A stretch of 40,310 bases of DNA from Phycisphaerae bacterium (GTDB lineage: Bacteria > Planctomycetota > Phycisphaerae > UBA1845). The notes beneath the pieces are model-generated. The model saw only the letters and a list, made by a program, of their open reading frames with translations. It was not told the origin of the DNA and ran no database searches. A program made the position numbers and the translations under genes. Every line of letters begins with the position of its first letter. Position 1 is the stretch's first letter. Shown piece by piece: positions 9,139 to 16,610 of this stretch. The stretch is taken from positions 1-40,310 of the forward strand of contig JAJDDP010000208.1 of assembly GCA_029260235.1 (NCBI GenBank), given 5' to 3'.

Positions 9139-9167
9139 ATCATATCGGATTACCATGTCCTTCCCAA
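9139..9167 (-). promoter_or_regulatory. Candidate promoter of the sorting-signal protein gene
   Basis: On the minus strand TTGGGA (9167-9162) and TATGAT (9144-9139) are separated by 17 bp. They match four of six and five of six consensus bases. Transcription would begin about 55 bp before the ATG at 9079. Confidence 0.4.
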
Positions 9168-9246
9168 ACACTGAACCGCACAATAAGTCCGCTTTTACAG
9201 ACTACAATCCCCTCAGTCTTGCCGAGAATAGCCCGAGCATGGGCCT

Positions 9247-9984
9247 TCACGCGGAGGGCTTCGTTGGAATTGGAACGGGACGAATCTGCAGAAGGCTGCG
9301 GGCTTGTTCTGTTGGAACGACATGTGAGTCTGCATCGAATTCAGCGAGCGCGTCAAGCGACAGCGCATCTCCGATGGAGAATGGGCCTACTCTTGTCCGA
9401 ACGAGTCCCGTCAGGCAGCCGCCTGTGTTCAGCGCGGTACCCAGGTCTCGAATCAGCGCCCGGACATACGTTCCCCGTCCACAGGCCATCTCAAATTCGA
9501 CGTTGGGCCACTCGTACTCGTGGAGGTGAACCCAGTAGATGCGGGCCGGTCGCGGCTTCAGTTCCACCGCCTCACCCTGGCGATTCAACTTGTAAGCCCG
9601 TTGTCCACCTACCTTAATCGCGCTGATGGCCGGGGGAATTTGTTCAATCTCACCCACGAAACCATTCAACGCGGCTAGGACAGAATCTCGATCAGGGGGA
9701 TCAGACACGGGAACAACAATGAGAGGTCGATCACTATCGAAGCTCTCGCTAGTCACATCCAGCCGCGCCTTAGCCCGATAGACTTTGGATTGATCCATCA
9801 GCAGTTCGGTCAGTTTGGTCCCCTTGCCAAGACCCAATACCAAGACACCTTCAGCGGCTGGATCGAGGGTGCCGGTGTGCCCGCTCTTGCGCTGCCCGGT
9901 GAGCTTCCTCACCGCATAGAGCGCCTTTGCCGAGGTGATGCCAACCGGCTTGTAGAAGTTGATCAGACCGTCAATAGCTTCCAT
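9247..9984 (-). CDS. truB: tRNA pseudouridine(55) synthase TruB, 245 aa
   Basis: TruB converts U55 in the T loop of tRNAs to pseudouridine. The N-terminal INFYKPVGITS motif and the catalytic motif GHTGTLDPAAEGVL, with the nucleophile Asp41, are intact. YRAKARLDVTSESFD, PPAISAIKVGGQRAYKLNR and CGRGTYVRALIRDLG are standard TruB blocks. ATG 9984 gives the usual start, MEAIDGLINFYKP; upstream in-frame codons add non-conserved residues. The protein is shorter than the ~310-residue E. coli enzyme and seems to lack the C-terminal PUA-type extension, as in many short bacterial TruBs. The customary neighbours rbfA, ribF and infB are absent; it lies downstream of a lipoprotein gene. Confidence 0.96.
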   Translation of the reverse strand: MEAIDGLINFYKPVGITSAKALYAVRKLTGQRKSGHTGTLDPAAEGVLVLGLGKGTKLTELLMDQSKVYRAKARLDVTSESFDSDRPLIVVPVSDPPDRDSVLAALNGFVGEIEQIPPAISAIKVGGQRAYKLNRQGEAVELKPRPARIYWVHLHEYEWPNVEFEMACGRGTYVRALIRDLGTALNTGGCLTGLVRTRVGPFSIGDALSLDALAEFDADSHVVPTEQARSLLQIRPVPIPTKPSA

Positions 9985-10068
9985 GGGAGGTCCACCGCTG
10001 GCTACTAAAGCACACATACGGTCCGCTCGCTGCAACGAATAGTTGCCCGAACCCAAGACGCTGAACGC

Positions 10069-10099
10069 CAATGCCCCAACCAACTGGGCTGGGGCATTG
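10069..10099. repeat. Perfect hairpin between the lipoprotein gene and truB
   Basis: CAATGCCCCA (10069-10078) and TGGGGCATTG (10090-10099) are perfect inverted copies with an 11-base loop. No T run follows on either strand. It lies 93 bp past the stop of the minus-strand lipoprotein gene and 85 bp before truB, so it may mark a transcript end or protect one. Confidence 0.5.
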
Positions 10100-10191
10100 A
10101 GTTCAATCGAGCGGGCGCTGGGGCTGTACCAGTCGGGCTGATCGACAATTCCAAGCCCGTTCTGGTAGATGCGCGAATTCGAGCTGCCCCT

Positions 10192-10563
10192 CTACTCTCC
10201 GTCCTCTGGCACAGCCTCAAGCCAAGCAGTGGATTTCTTGCCCTCATGCTCGTGCTTCAAAATCAACTGCCCGGTGAAGACGTTCATCTGGCCATCGTAC
10301 TCCCGCATCTCGCCGCCGGTGGGCGTAATCGCGAGCTTGAAACCATTCCAAGTGAACGCCCCTGTTGACGTGCTCATCTCACCATTGCGTTCCATGGTGG
10401 ATGAGTATTCGCCCTGATCGTTGAAGGTGACCATCTTGAATGGTGCGTGTTCCATCAACTCGGGCGGATCGGTTTTGACTGTATTCCAGGTTCCGGTCAA
10501 ACTGCAACCGCTGATCATCCCTGCGACGGCTAGCACTGCCAGTAGGCGAATCGTCCGATTCAT
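10192..10563 (-). CDS. Predicted lipoprotein, 123 aa
   Basis: ATG 10563 follows GGAG; an upstream in-frame start at 10599 is less likely. The signal peptide ends in AGMISGC with Cys20 in the lipobox position, followed by SLTGTW. The mature part has the pattern of a small lipocalin-like or calycin-like beta barrel: GTW near the N-terminus, alternating strands (TFNDQGEYSSTMER, TGAFTWNGFKLAI), and a charged C-terminus. Similar layouts occur in secreted 'TIGR03067/lipocalin-like' proteins, but I cannot assign a family. Envelope location is likely; ligand unknown. It is the middle gene of a spaced minus-strand series between the queuosine transporter and truB. Confidence 0.78.
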   Translation of the reverse strand: MNRTIRLLAVLAVAGMISGCSLTGTWNTVKTDPPELMEHAPFKMVTFNDQGEYSSTMERNGEMSTSTGAFTWNGFKLAITPTGGEMREYDGQMNVFTGQLILKHEHEGKKSTAWLEAVPEDGE

Positions 10564-10596
10564 TTGAGACTCCTTCGTAGTGAAGTTTTTGGGGTT

Positions 10597-10622
10597 CAAG
10601 CAAACTGCCCCCGTTCGGGCAG
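10597..10622 (-). terminator. Weak intrinsic terminator after the YhhQ-type gene
   Basis: Read on the minus strand, CTGCCC (10622-10617) pairs with GGGCAG (10610-10605) around a 6-base loop and is followed by TTTGCTT. The stem is short. It lies 69 bp after the stop of the transporter gene and just upstream of the lipoprotein start. Confidence 0.35.
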
Positions 10623-10690
10623 GTTCCGCGAGTATGTCGTCACCAGCTTGCCTGTCAATGGTCTCGCAAGCCGCTCAAGATTATTGTGGG

Positions 10691-11509
10691 TCACTGCTCA
10701 TCATCCAGATCCGCCGTCGGATCGATGCGAAGAAATCGGCCCAAGTAGTGAACGCCAATGTAGAACGGTATGGTATCCAGGGCTGCGACAACCATCTTGA
10801 AGAGGTAGCTGCTACCTATCAGCACCAGCATACCCTTGAGGCTCTTGTCGCCAACCCTGAATGCCGCCCAGAAAGTAATGAAGATGACAGCCGTCGAATC
10901 CACCAACTGGCTGATCATGGTAGACCCATTGTTGCGTAGCCAGAGATGCTTTCCCTTGGTCAACTTCTTCCAGAAATGGAAGAGAAACACATCGCAGAAT
11001 TGGGCGGCCATGTAGGCAACCATCGACGCGAGGACCGCCCCCCGCGTACACCGGAAAATGATCTCAAAGAGGTCAATTCTCTCAGCCTGATCGCCGAACG
11101 GCAGGATCAGAGGAGCTGAAAACTGGAGCGTTTGCCAAGGTGGAGCGCCCCACGATCCCTCTGGCAACCACCCTGGCCTGGCATCCTCTGATATTCCAGG
11201 CAAGAAGTGACCAAGCCACAAGAATCCCAGCAGCAGCACGTTCAGCAATAAACCGACCCAAACGACGAAGTTCGCCCGGCGTCGGCCGTAGAATTCGCTG
11301 ATGAAATCAGTACACAGGAAGGTCAACGGATAGGGTAGCACACCAACGGCCAACGCCAGCGGACCGACGTAGATAAAACGGGTGATGCCCAAAATATTGA
11401 GCATCGTCATTGCCCCCAAGAAGACGCCGGCCAGCACAAGAAAGACCCGCTCGCGGCGTTCATGCAAGGCAGTCGTCGTATGGACGGCATCAAATCGTAG
11501 AAGGTCCAT
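10691..11509 (-). CDS. yhhQ: Queuosine precursor transporter, YhhQ/VUT family, 272 aa
   Basis: Family members are inner-membrane carriers that import precursors of the tRNA nucleoside queuosine (preQ0/preQ1 type bases). The protein has about six hydrophobic helices. Family hallmarks visible are MLNILGITRFIYVGPLALAVGVLPYPLTFLCTD split over two helices, the ISEFYGRRRA loop, and the C-terminal ISQLVDSTAVIFITFWA helix with its conserved Gln and Asp. ATG 11509 is used. A TTG at 11569 with AAGGTG upstream is a real alternative that would add 20 residues. It is somewhat longer than E. coli YhhQ (221 aa), with an insertion of about 40 residues between helices 3 and 4 (around SEDARPGWLPEGSWG). No queuosine synthesis genes are adjacent. 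Confidence 0.88.
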   Translation of the reverse strand: MDLLRFDAVHTTTALHERRERVFLVLAGVFLGAMTMLNILGITRFIYVGPLALAVGVLPYPLTFLCTDFISEFYGRRRANFVVWVGLLLNVLLLGFLWLGHFLPGISEDARPGWLPEGSWGAPPWQTLQFSAPLILPFGDQAERIDLFEIIFRCTRGAVLASMVAYMAAQFCDVFLFHFWKKLTKGKHLWLRNNGSTMISQLVDSTAVIFITFWAAFRVGDKSLKGMLVLIGSSYLFKMVVAALDTIPFYIGVHYLGRFLRIDPTADLDDEQ

Positions 11510-11666
11510 GCCGTGGAGCGTAAGAGCAGATTCAGCCTGGGTCAACGGATTTAGGGCTGTAGGAGCCAATCAATGGCACCTTCCCGTCTGGGACGAAGGC
11601 TCCAGATGATGGAGATTCGACCGGCTGGGCAACCGCGCGTTTAGCGGATGAGGCCGCATGCGCACG

Positions 11667-12407
11667 CTACCATTCGGCTTCCTCGAAAGCGCCCAGCTTC
11701 GAACTCGGCTTGGTTGTCGGCCTGGACTTGAGAATGGCCTTGGCCAAAGAAATGTCTGCCTTGGTCGTAATCTTGATATTGGTGGAATCAGATGGCACTA
11801 CAGATACAGCATGCCCAGCCAATTCCGCAACCTGGGCATCGTCGGTAAGCTGAATATCCGTTGAATCAGCCATGGCTGCGTATGCTTCTTCAATCACGTC
11901 GCGGCGAAAGACCTGGGGCGTCTGGGCTTCAAAGAGTTCTGCCCGCGGGATGGTTTGTTCGATCACCATCTCACTGGTCACGCGCTTGACGGTAGCGGTG
12001 ATCGGGTTGGCCAAAATGGCTGCCCCAGTTTTCTGCGCGTCGGCGATCACATCATCGATCATTTGCTGCGTCGTGCAGGGCCTAACGGCGTCGTGGACGG
12101 CCACGTACTCCGCCTCGTCCTTGAGCGCTTTGATGGCCAGCGCAACGGACTCGTGACGATGGTCGCCGCCCTGGACAACTTGCACGCCCATGAAGCCGAG
12201 GTTTGGCCCATACTTCTGTTTGACCTGATCCATGTCAGACTGGCCAACCACCAGGATCGTTTGACAGACGTCTTTTCGATTGATGAACAGTTCCACCGTT
12301 CTCAAGAAAACCGGACGGCTATCAATCTTGGCGAATATCTTGCTCTCTGAGACGCCGAAACGCTCGCTCTTTCCGGCGCCCACTATGATCACCGCGGTCT
12401 TGGCCAT
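11667..12407 (-). CDS. ispD: 2-C-methyl-D-erythritol 4-phosphate cytidylyltransferase IspD, 246 aa
   Basis: IspD transfers CMP from CTP to methylerythritol phosphate in the non-mevalonate isoprenoid pathway. The nucleotide-binding loop reads IIVGAGKSERFG (7-18), a variant of the usual AAGxGxRMG, and Lys23 follows. DAVRP sits at 106-110, the expected substrate-binding site. QTPQVFRRD and the C-terminal TNIKITTKAD, which carries the conserved basic residue, are also present. The last ~18 residues (from SRPTTKP) are a polar extension. ATG 12407 is preceded by GGGGA. The gene lies 110 bp downstream of the PIN-TRAM gene on the same strand, an order also found in Firmicutes (yacL-ispD), but ispF is missing here. 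Confidence 0.95.
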   Translation of the reverse strand: MAKTAVIIVGAGKSERFGVSESKIFAKIDSRPVFLRTVELFINRKDVCQTILVVGQSDMDQVKQKYGPNLGFMGVQVVQGGDHRHESVALAIKALKDEAEYVAVHDAVRPCTTQQMIDDVIADAQKTGAAILANPITATVKRVTSEMVIEQTIPRAELFEAQTPQVFRRDVIEEAYAAMADSTDIQLTDDAQVAELAGHAVSVVPSDSTNIKITTKADISLAKAILKSRPTTKPSSKLGAFEEAEW

Positions 12408-12517
12408 GATGTGATTCCCCTGACTTGCTGGGACCTAATTGTTCTAAGACCACACGCCTCTAAGCAGCAACTTGCACAGGGCGATTTGTCGTGCCGGCCA
12501 GCGTACCCCTGGGCTTC

Positions 12518-13627
12518 TTAGTCTGATTGCTCGGCACCGGTTTCAAAACGCCCAAAGATCATCCGCCCGGCTGAATTCTGCAATACGTTGGTCACATGGA
12601 CGCCGAGCAATTTTCCGACATGGTCGCGGGCTCCTTCGACGACCACCATGGTGCCATCATCCAGATAGCCAACGCCCTGCCCAGCCCCTTCGCCCGCTTT
12701 GATGATCTTGATGGTGAACCGTTCTCCCTGAAGGTAGACAGGGCGCAGGGCACCCGATAAATCATTGATATTGATGACCCGCACCTTGCGAACCTGGGCT
12801 ACTTTGTTCAGGTTATAATCGTTGGTCACTAATCGGCCGTTGATCTCCTTGGCTAGGTCGACCAAGCGTTCATCGACGTTCATCCCCTTGCCCTTGTACT
12901 CCTGCGTTTCCAAGATTCGGATGTCAGCCATCGTGGTAGCTTGAAGTTTGTTCAAGACGTCCAATCCGCGGCGCCCTCGATTACGCTTGAGCTTGTCCTG
13001 GCTGTCAGCGATGGCCTGGAGCTCCTGCAAAACGAACCGAGGAATGATGATCTCAGCCTCAATAATGCCCGTCTCGGTGATGTCAGCGATCCGTCCGTCG
13101 ATGACCACTGAGGTGTCCAGAATCAGCGGCCTGCTCCCCTTGGCCTGCTTGGAGAATTCGACATAAGGGATCACAAATCGGACATCATCCTTGGTTTGCA
13201 AGATGAAGCTGCAGGACACATAACAGCAAATCACGCCGATGCTCAGCTTGATGGCACTGACGATAGGCACGCCCTTGACCAAACTAAGCCCCACCGTTGC
13301 AGCTCCTTCCCTAGTTGGAATCTCACTGAACGACGGGAAGAATGCTTCAACCATCAGGTCAACGATTAGCGACAGGCCAAATGCGACAACCATGCCCACA
13401 ATCAAGCCAAAAAACAAACCCGAGATGGCTGAGAGCGTCTTTCGAGGGATGAAGATATCCACGGCGATAATGACCAGCGAGATGCCGATGCAGAAAAGCA
13501 GCACCAGGTCTTTGTGCTCACTGAACAACCGAATGCCACCAATCTGGGCTTGCTCCTGAGAGAGGAAGACCATAGTCACACCCACCAGGGCAAGGATGAA
13601 CAACCCCCTAAGTACATGAAGCAGCAT
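12518..13627 (-). CDS. yacL: YacL-like membrane PIN-TRAM domain protein, 369 aa
   Basis: The start is fixed by GAAGGAGAT upstream. The first ~150 residues hold four hydrophobic helices. The PIN nuclease-like domain (~170-295) begins with LILDTSVVIDGRI, carrying the first acidic residues of a metal site. It continues with ELQAIADS, KRNRGRRGLDVLN and the VTNDYNLNKVA motif with a further acidic residue. The C-terminus (~300-360) is a TRAM domain, a small RNA-binding barrel. This matches the YacL family found in Firmicutes and other phyla, whose cellular role is unsettled; a membrane-attached RNA-processing role is the usual guess. It is upstream of ispD, as in Bacillus. Confidence 0.93.
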   Translation of the reverse strand: MLLHVLRGLFILALVGVTMVFLSQEQAQIGGIRLFSEHKDLVLLFCIGISLVIIAVDIFIPRKTLSAISGLFFGLIVGMVVAFGLSLIVDLMVEAFFPSFSEIPTREGAATVGLSLVKGVPIVSAIKLSIGVICCYVSCSFILQTKDDVRFVIPYVEFSKQAKGSRPLILDTSVVIDGRIADITETGIIEAEIIIPRFVLQELQAIADSQDKLKRNRGRRGLDVLNKLQATTMADIRILETQEYKGKGMNVDERLVDLAKEINGRLVTNDYNLNKVAQVRKVRVININDLSGALRPVYLQGERFTIKIIKAGEGAGQGVGYLDDGTMVVVEGARDHVGKLLGVHVTNVLQNSAGRMIFGRFETGAEQSD

Positions 13628-13991
13628 GAATGATCTCCTTCGCGCCGGGCCGACCTTGCCGGGCTAATGATCAGGTCGAATGCGCGTACGTGGGATGAAT
13701 AGAACAATTTCAGGGCATCGTCGCCCGGCTAGTACAACCGCCTCGAAAAAGTATATCCATGTGTGCGGGTTCATCAACTGCCCAATCCACTGAACCGCTT
13801 CTTGCTCGGTTATGAACCAAATTGACCAGTCGATGCACATTGGCTAAGTTGACGAAGCGCTGCGATTGATCGTCGCCTAGGCGGCCAAGGAGTCGTTGGA
13901 CACCCAATGACACTGGCCGCGTGCCTCCAAGTACTCCATCAGATGCAAGCCGCAGCGCTTATTCATGTGGGTTGGACACGGATAGCTGACT
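13628..13991. other. Divergent intergenic region, 364 bp
   Basis: The region separates the minus-strand yacL-like gene from the plus-strand MATE gene. It must hold promoters for both, but no strong -35/-10 pair stands out. The only coding hint is a small minus-strand frame at 13710-13913, listed separately. No repeats or RNA genes were seen. Confidence 0.5.
13710..13913 (-). CDS. Possible small protein of 67 aa upstream of yacL
   Basis: A GTG at 13913 is preceded by GGAGG at a 10-base spacing, and the frame runs 67 codons before a TGA at 13710. Composition is fairly normal, with a predicted helical stretch NLANVHRLVNLVHNRA. It ends 82 bp before the yacL start on the same strand. No known family is recognised and the codon usage gives no clear support, so chance is a serious alternative. 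Confidence 0.25.
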   Translation of the reverse strand: MSLGVQRLLGRLGDDQSQRFVNLANVHRLVNLVHNRARSGSVDWAVDEPAHMDILFRGGCTSRATMP

Positions 13992-15365
13992 TTGGGCGAC
14001 AAGCAACAACACTCCCAGATCTTAACAGGCAAGTTGCGCCAAACTCTCTTTTGGTTGGCATTACCTGTCTTTGGGGAGCAGCTGCTCAACTCCGGCGTCG
14101 CCTTTGTGGACACCTACTTGGCCGGCAGAATCAGCGCTGATGCGACATCCGCAATTGGCCTAGCCGCCTACGTCGATTGGCTCGCTTCAATGCTGTTTGC
14201 CCTGGTTGGAACGGGGACAACTGCATTGGTTGCCCGATCCATCGGGTCCAAGAAACCAAAGGAAGCGAACCGATTCGCCAATCAGTCCATCACACTCTCG
14301 GTGATCACCGGGGTGGCTGTGTCACTCTTGCTGTTCATGCTGGCACCGGCCTTTGCGCGTCTGCAGAACATGGACGGCGAGGCTTACGAGATCGCTGTCC
14401 GCTATCTCCGGCTTGATGCCCTAGCCCTCACCTTCACCAGCCTCACCCTAGTTGGTGCAGCCGGTCTGCGGGGTAGCGGCGATATGCGAACCCCGATGCT
14501 GGTGCTAGGCGCTGTGAACGTGCTCAACGCGGGCACCTCTTTCGCCTTCGTCCACGGCTGGGGACCGTTTCCCAACCTGGGAGTTGACGGCATCGTTGCT
14601 GGGACCGTGATCGGTCGAGTCGGTGGCGGCTTGCTGATGACTGCGGTTCTCTGGAAAGGACGCAGCGGCTTGAGGTTCAGTCGCGCTCAACTTCGGCTTC
14701 AACGGGAACCCGTTCGTCGCCTCCTCGCCATTGGTGGACCGGCCGCCACGGATGGAGCCATCTTGTGGAGTGGACACTTCCTCTTCTTAATGATCGTAGC
14801 TCGTCTTGCCGAGGGGGAATTAGGGCGGGCATACTATGCAGCCCACATCATCGGCGTCCGATTAGAGGCCCTGACTTATCTTCCCGCCACAGCGTGGGCA
14901 GCGGCAGCGGCGACGATGATTGGTCAAAACCTCGGGGCCGGAGATGCAACGAGGGCCAAGCAGGCCGGACATGAGGCAGCCCTGCAATGCGGTCTGCTCA
15001 CCGCCCTAGTCGGAGCGGGCTTCTGGTTGTTTGCAACTGAACTCTTTGAAGTGATGCACCGCGATCAAATCGTGCGCGACGCGGGGATTGGACCCTTTCG
15101 CTTAATCGCCTGCTTCCAACCGCTCTTAGCCTGTTCAATCGTCTACATGGGCGCGCTGCGTGGTGCAGGTGATACGCGTTTTCCACTGCTGATCACAACC
15201 TTCACCCTAGTGGTATTCCGTCTGCCCCTGGGCTATGCGTTGGGTATGATGCTGGGCATGGGTCTCTGGGGGGTGTGGATCGCCATGTGTGTTGATTTTG
15301 TGATCAAGGCGATCCTCTCTTTCTGGCGGTTCGCTGGCGGCAAATGGTCGCGGCTAAAGGTGTAG
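13992..15365 (+). CDS. MATE-family multidrug/metabolite exporter, 457 aa
   Basis: MATE carriers export cationic drugs or metabolites in exchange for H+ or Na+. The protein has about 12 membrane helices in two related halves. Family signatures include the N-terminal LPVFGEQLLNSGVAFVDTY, a LRGSGDMRTP motif in the first half and its counterpart LRGAGDTRFP in the second. The AWAAAAATMIGQNLGAGD segment is typical. The frame has no ATG near its beginning: an in-frame stop at 13983 leaves only CTG 13986 or TTG 13992, so TTG 13992 is the best start. The ribosome binding site is weak. It converges with the methyltransferase gene, leaving 34 bp between the stops. Substrate unknown. Confidence 0.93.
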   Translation: MGDKQQHSQILTGKLRQTLFWLALPVFGEQLLNSGVAFVDTYLAGRISADATSAIGLAAYVDWLASMLFALVGTGTTALVARSIGSKKPKEANRFANQSITLSVITGVAVSLLLFMLAPAFARLQNMDGEAYEIAVRYLRLDALALTFTSLTLVGAAGLRGSGDMRTPMLVLGAVNVLNAGTSFAFVHGWGPFPNLGVDGIVAGTVIGRVGGGLLMTAVLWKGRSGLRFSRAQLRLQREPVRRLLAIGGPAATDGAILWSGHFLFLMIVARLAEGELGRAYYAAHIIGVRLEALTYLPATAWAAAAATMIGQNLGAGDATRAKQAGHEAALQCGLLTALVGAGFWLFATELFEVMHRDQIVRDAGIGPFRLIACFQPLLACSIVYMGALRGAGDTRFPLLITTFTLVVFRLPLGYALGMMLGMGLWGVWIAMCVDFVIKAILSFWRFAGGKWSRLKV

Positions 15366-15399
15366 CCCTCTCGGAGTTTAGTTCCTCGACTAGCCGCAA

Positions 15400-16122
15400 T
15401 CAGAGGCGGCAGCGGTACACGAAAGCTGGAGGAAAATTTCGCCAAACGATCGGACTTCGCTGAACTTGGCTGAAGTAGCGCCCCAGCAGTTTGCGGAACC
15501 GCTGCCCGGCTGGCAAGACCAGCCCTTGCAAGTAAGCGAAGGTGACGAACTGGCCGCCAGGACGCAGAATCGAGGTTAGCGCTTGCATGCATTCGATCTG
15601 ATCGTTCTTGCCAAACGCTGCCCATGGCAAACCGCTGACAACGGCGTCAACCTGATCGATCCCCTCATGTTCGCATAGACGCTCGACATTCCTGACATCG
15701 CCGCGATGAATGCTGAGTTGTGGAAATCGCTGCGCCAGAATATCGGCCAATGCTTCGTTCAGTTCTATGGCGAAGAACCGCGTCTCGGGGTCGATGCGGG
15801 TCAGGATTTCAACCGTAAAGGGCCCGGTGCCAGGACCAAACTCGACGACTGCTTCAATTTTGTCCCACTCGATCCAATCGACCATGCAATTGGCCAGGAG
15901 CGATGAACTGGGAGCAACTGCCCCCACCACCCCTGGATTAGTCAGGAACTGCCCAAAGAAGGGAATCAGGCCGCGTCTACCAATAGGTGATGACGGTTCA
16001 CATGCAACCTGGACTTCCGAGCCTGCGCGCGATCCAACAACCTCAGCAAGAGGTTGATCGCAATGCGAGCAAACTCTTGCGTCCATTACCACATCTTGAG
16101 AACAATGGGGGCAGCAGGACAC
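15400..16122 (-). CDS. SAM-dependent methyltransferase (PmtA/KsgA-like) with N-terminal zinc ribbon, 240 aa
   Basis: A GTG start at 16122 is chosen because it keeps the cysteine pairs. CPHC (4-7) and CSHC (18-21) form a compact zinc ribbon. The catalytic part begins with FLTNPGVVGAVAPSSSLLA (60-77), the opening of phospholipid N-methyltransferases of the PmtA type, which resemble rRNA adenine dimethylases. The SAM loop is EFGPGTG (94-100), then an acidic AIELNE strand end and a GDVRNVE motif. The NPPY-type motif is replaced by SGLPWAAF, as in PmtA relatives. The C-terminus RSPIVWRNFPPAFVYRC is also PmtA-like. It probably methylates phosphatidylethanolamine or another lipid; RNA cannot be excluded. 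It follows a three-helix membrane protein gene by 12 bp. Confidence 0.82.
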   Translation of the reverse strand: MSCCPHCSQDVVMDARVCSHCDQPLAEVVGSRAGSEVQVACEPSSPIGRRGLIPFFGQFLTNPGVVGAVAPSSSLLANCMVDWIEWDKIEAVVEFGPGTGPFTVEILTRIDPETRFFAIELNEALADILAQRFPQLSIHRGDVRNVERLCEHEGIDQVDAVVSGLPWAAFGKNDQIECMQALTSILRPGGQFVTFAYLQGLVLPAGQRFRKLLGRYFSQVQRSPIVWRNFPPAFVYRCRL

Positions 16123-16134
16123 GATGGAATCGCT

Positions 16135-16500
16135 CTAGCCTTGTTGGATGGGTAAGCGCAACAGATAGAATCCAGCGAACAGGACAAACGAGATCGAGAG
16201 CGATCCCGCTCCGATGAAGAAGCCCAGCCAGCTCATTTTCTGCTTGTCGTTGCGCCGCTGGCCTGCACTACTGAATCCCAAGGCGGTACCAAACAGAGCG
16301 AGCACGATGGTCAATCCGGAGGTGCAGATGATGACCGGTTGGTAGAGGCTTTGCGCCCCAAAAACGAACTGGTGCAGATCGTTCTGCCATCTCATGCTCA
16401 TCCCCCCAGCCAAGGCGATGCAGCCCAAGGCCGCGGCCGCTGAAAAGATCAACGACCACTTGGCCTGTACGTCGAATCTGCGTATGCCACCCTTTGCCAC
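16135..16500 (-). CDS. Small membrane protein with three helices, 121 aa
   Basis: The GTG start at 16500 follows GAGGA at good spacing. Hydrophobic segments lie near residues 14-33, 52-75 and 91-115; the loop between the last two is basic (GQRRNDKQK), suggesting it faces the cytoplasm. No catalytic motif or family is recognised. The stop is 12 bp before the methyltransferase start, so the two are probably translated from one message. If the methyltransferase acts on lipids, this could be its membrane partner; that is inference only. Confidence 0.7.
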   Translation of the reverse strand: MAKGGIRRFDVQAKWSLIFSAAAALGCIALAGGMSMRWQNDLHQFVFGAQSLYQPVIICTSGLTIVLALFGTALGFSSAGQRRNDKQKMSWLGFFIGAGSLSISFVLFAGFYLLRLPIQQG

Positions 16501-16610
16501 TTGAGTGTTCCTCGCGTCAAGAGTTGCGAATTGCCTCGTAAACCTGCGACGATTCTAGCCTCAATTGGGTCGGATCGTCCACCTAAAATGCGGGCCGCGA
16601 TCCGGCGACT

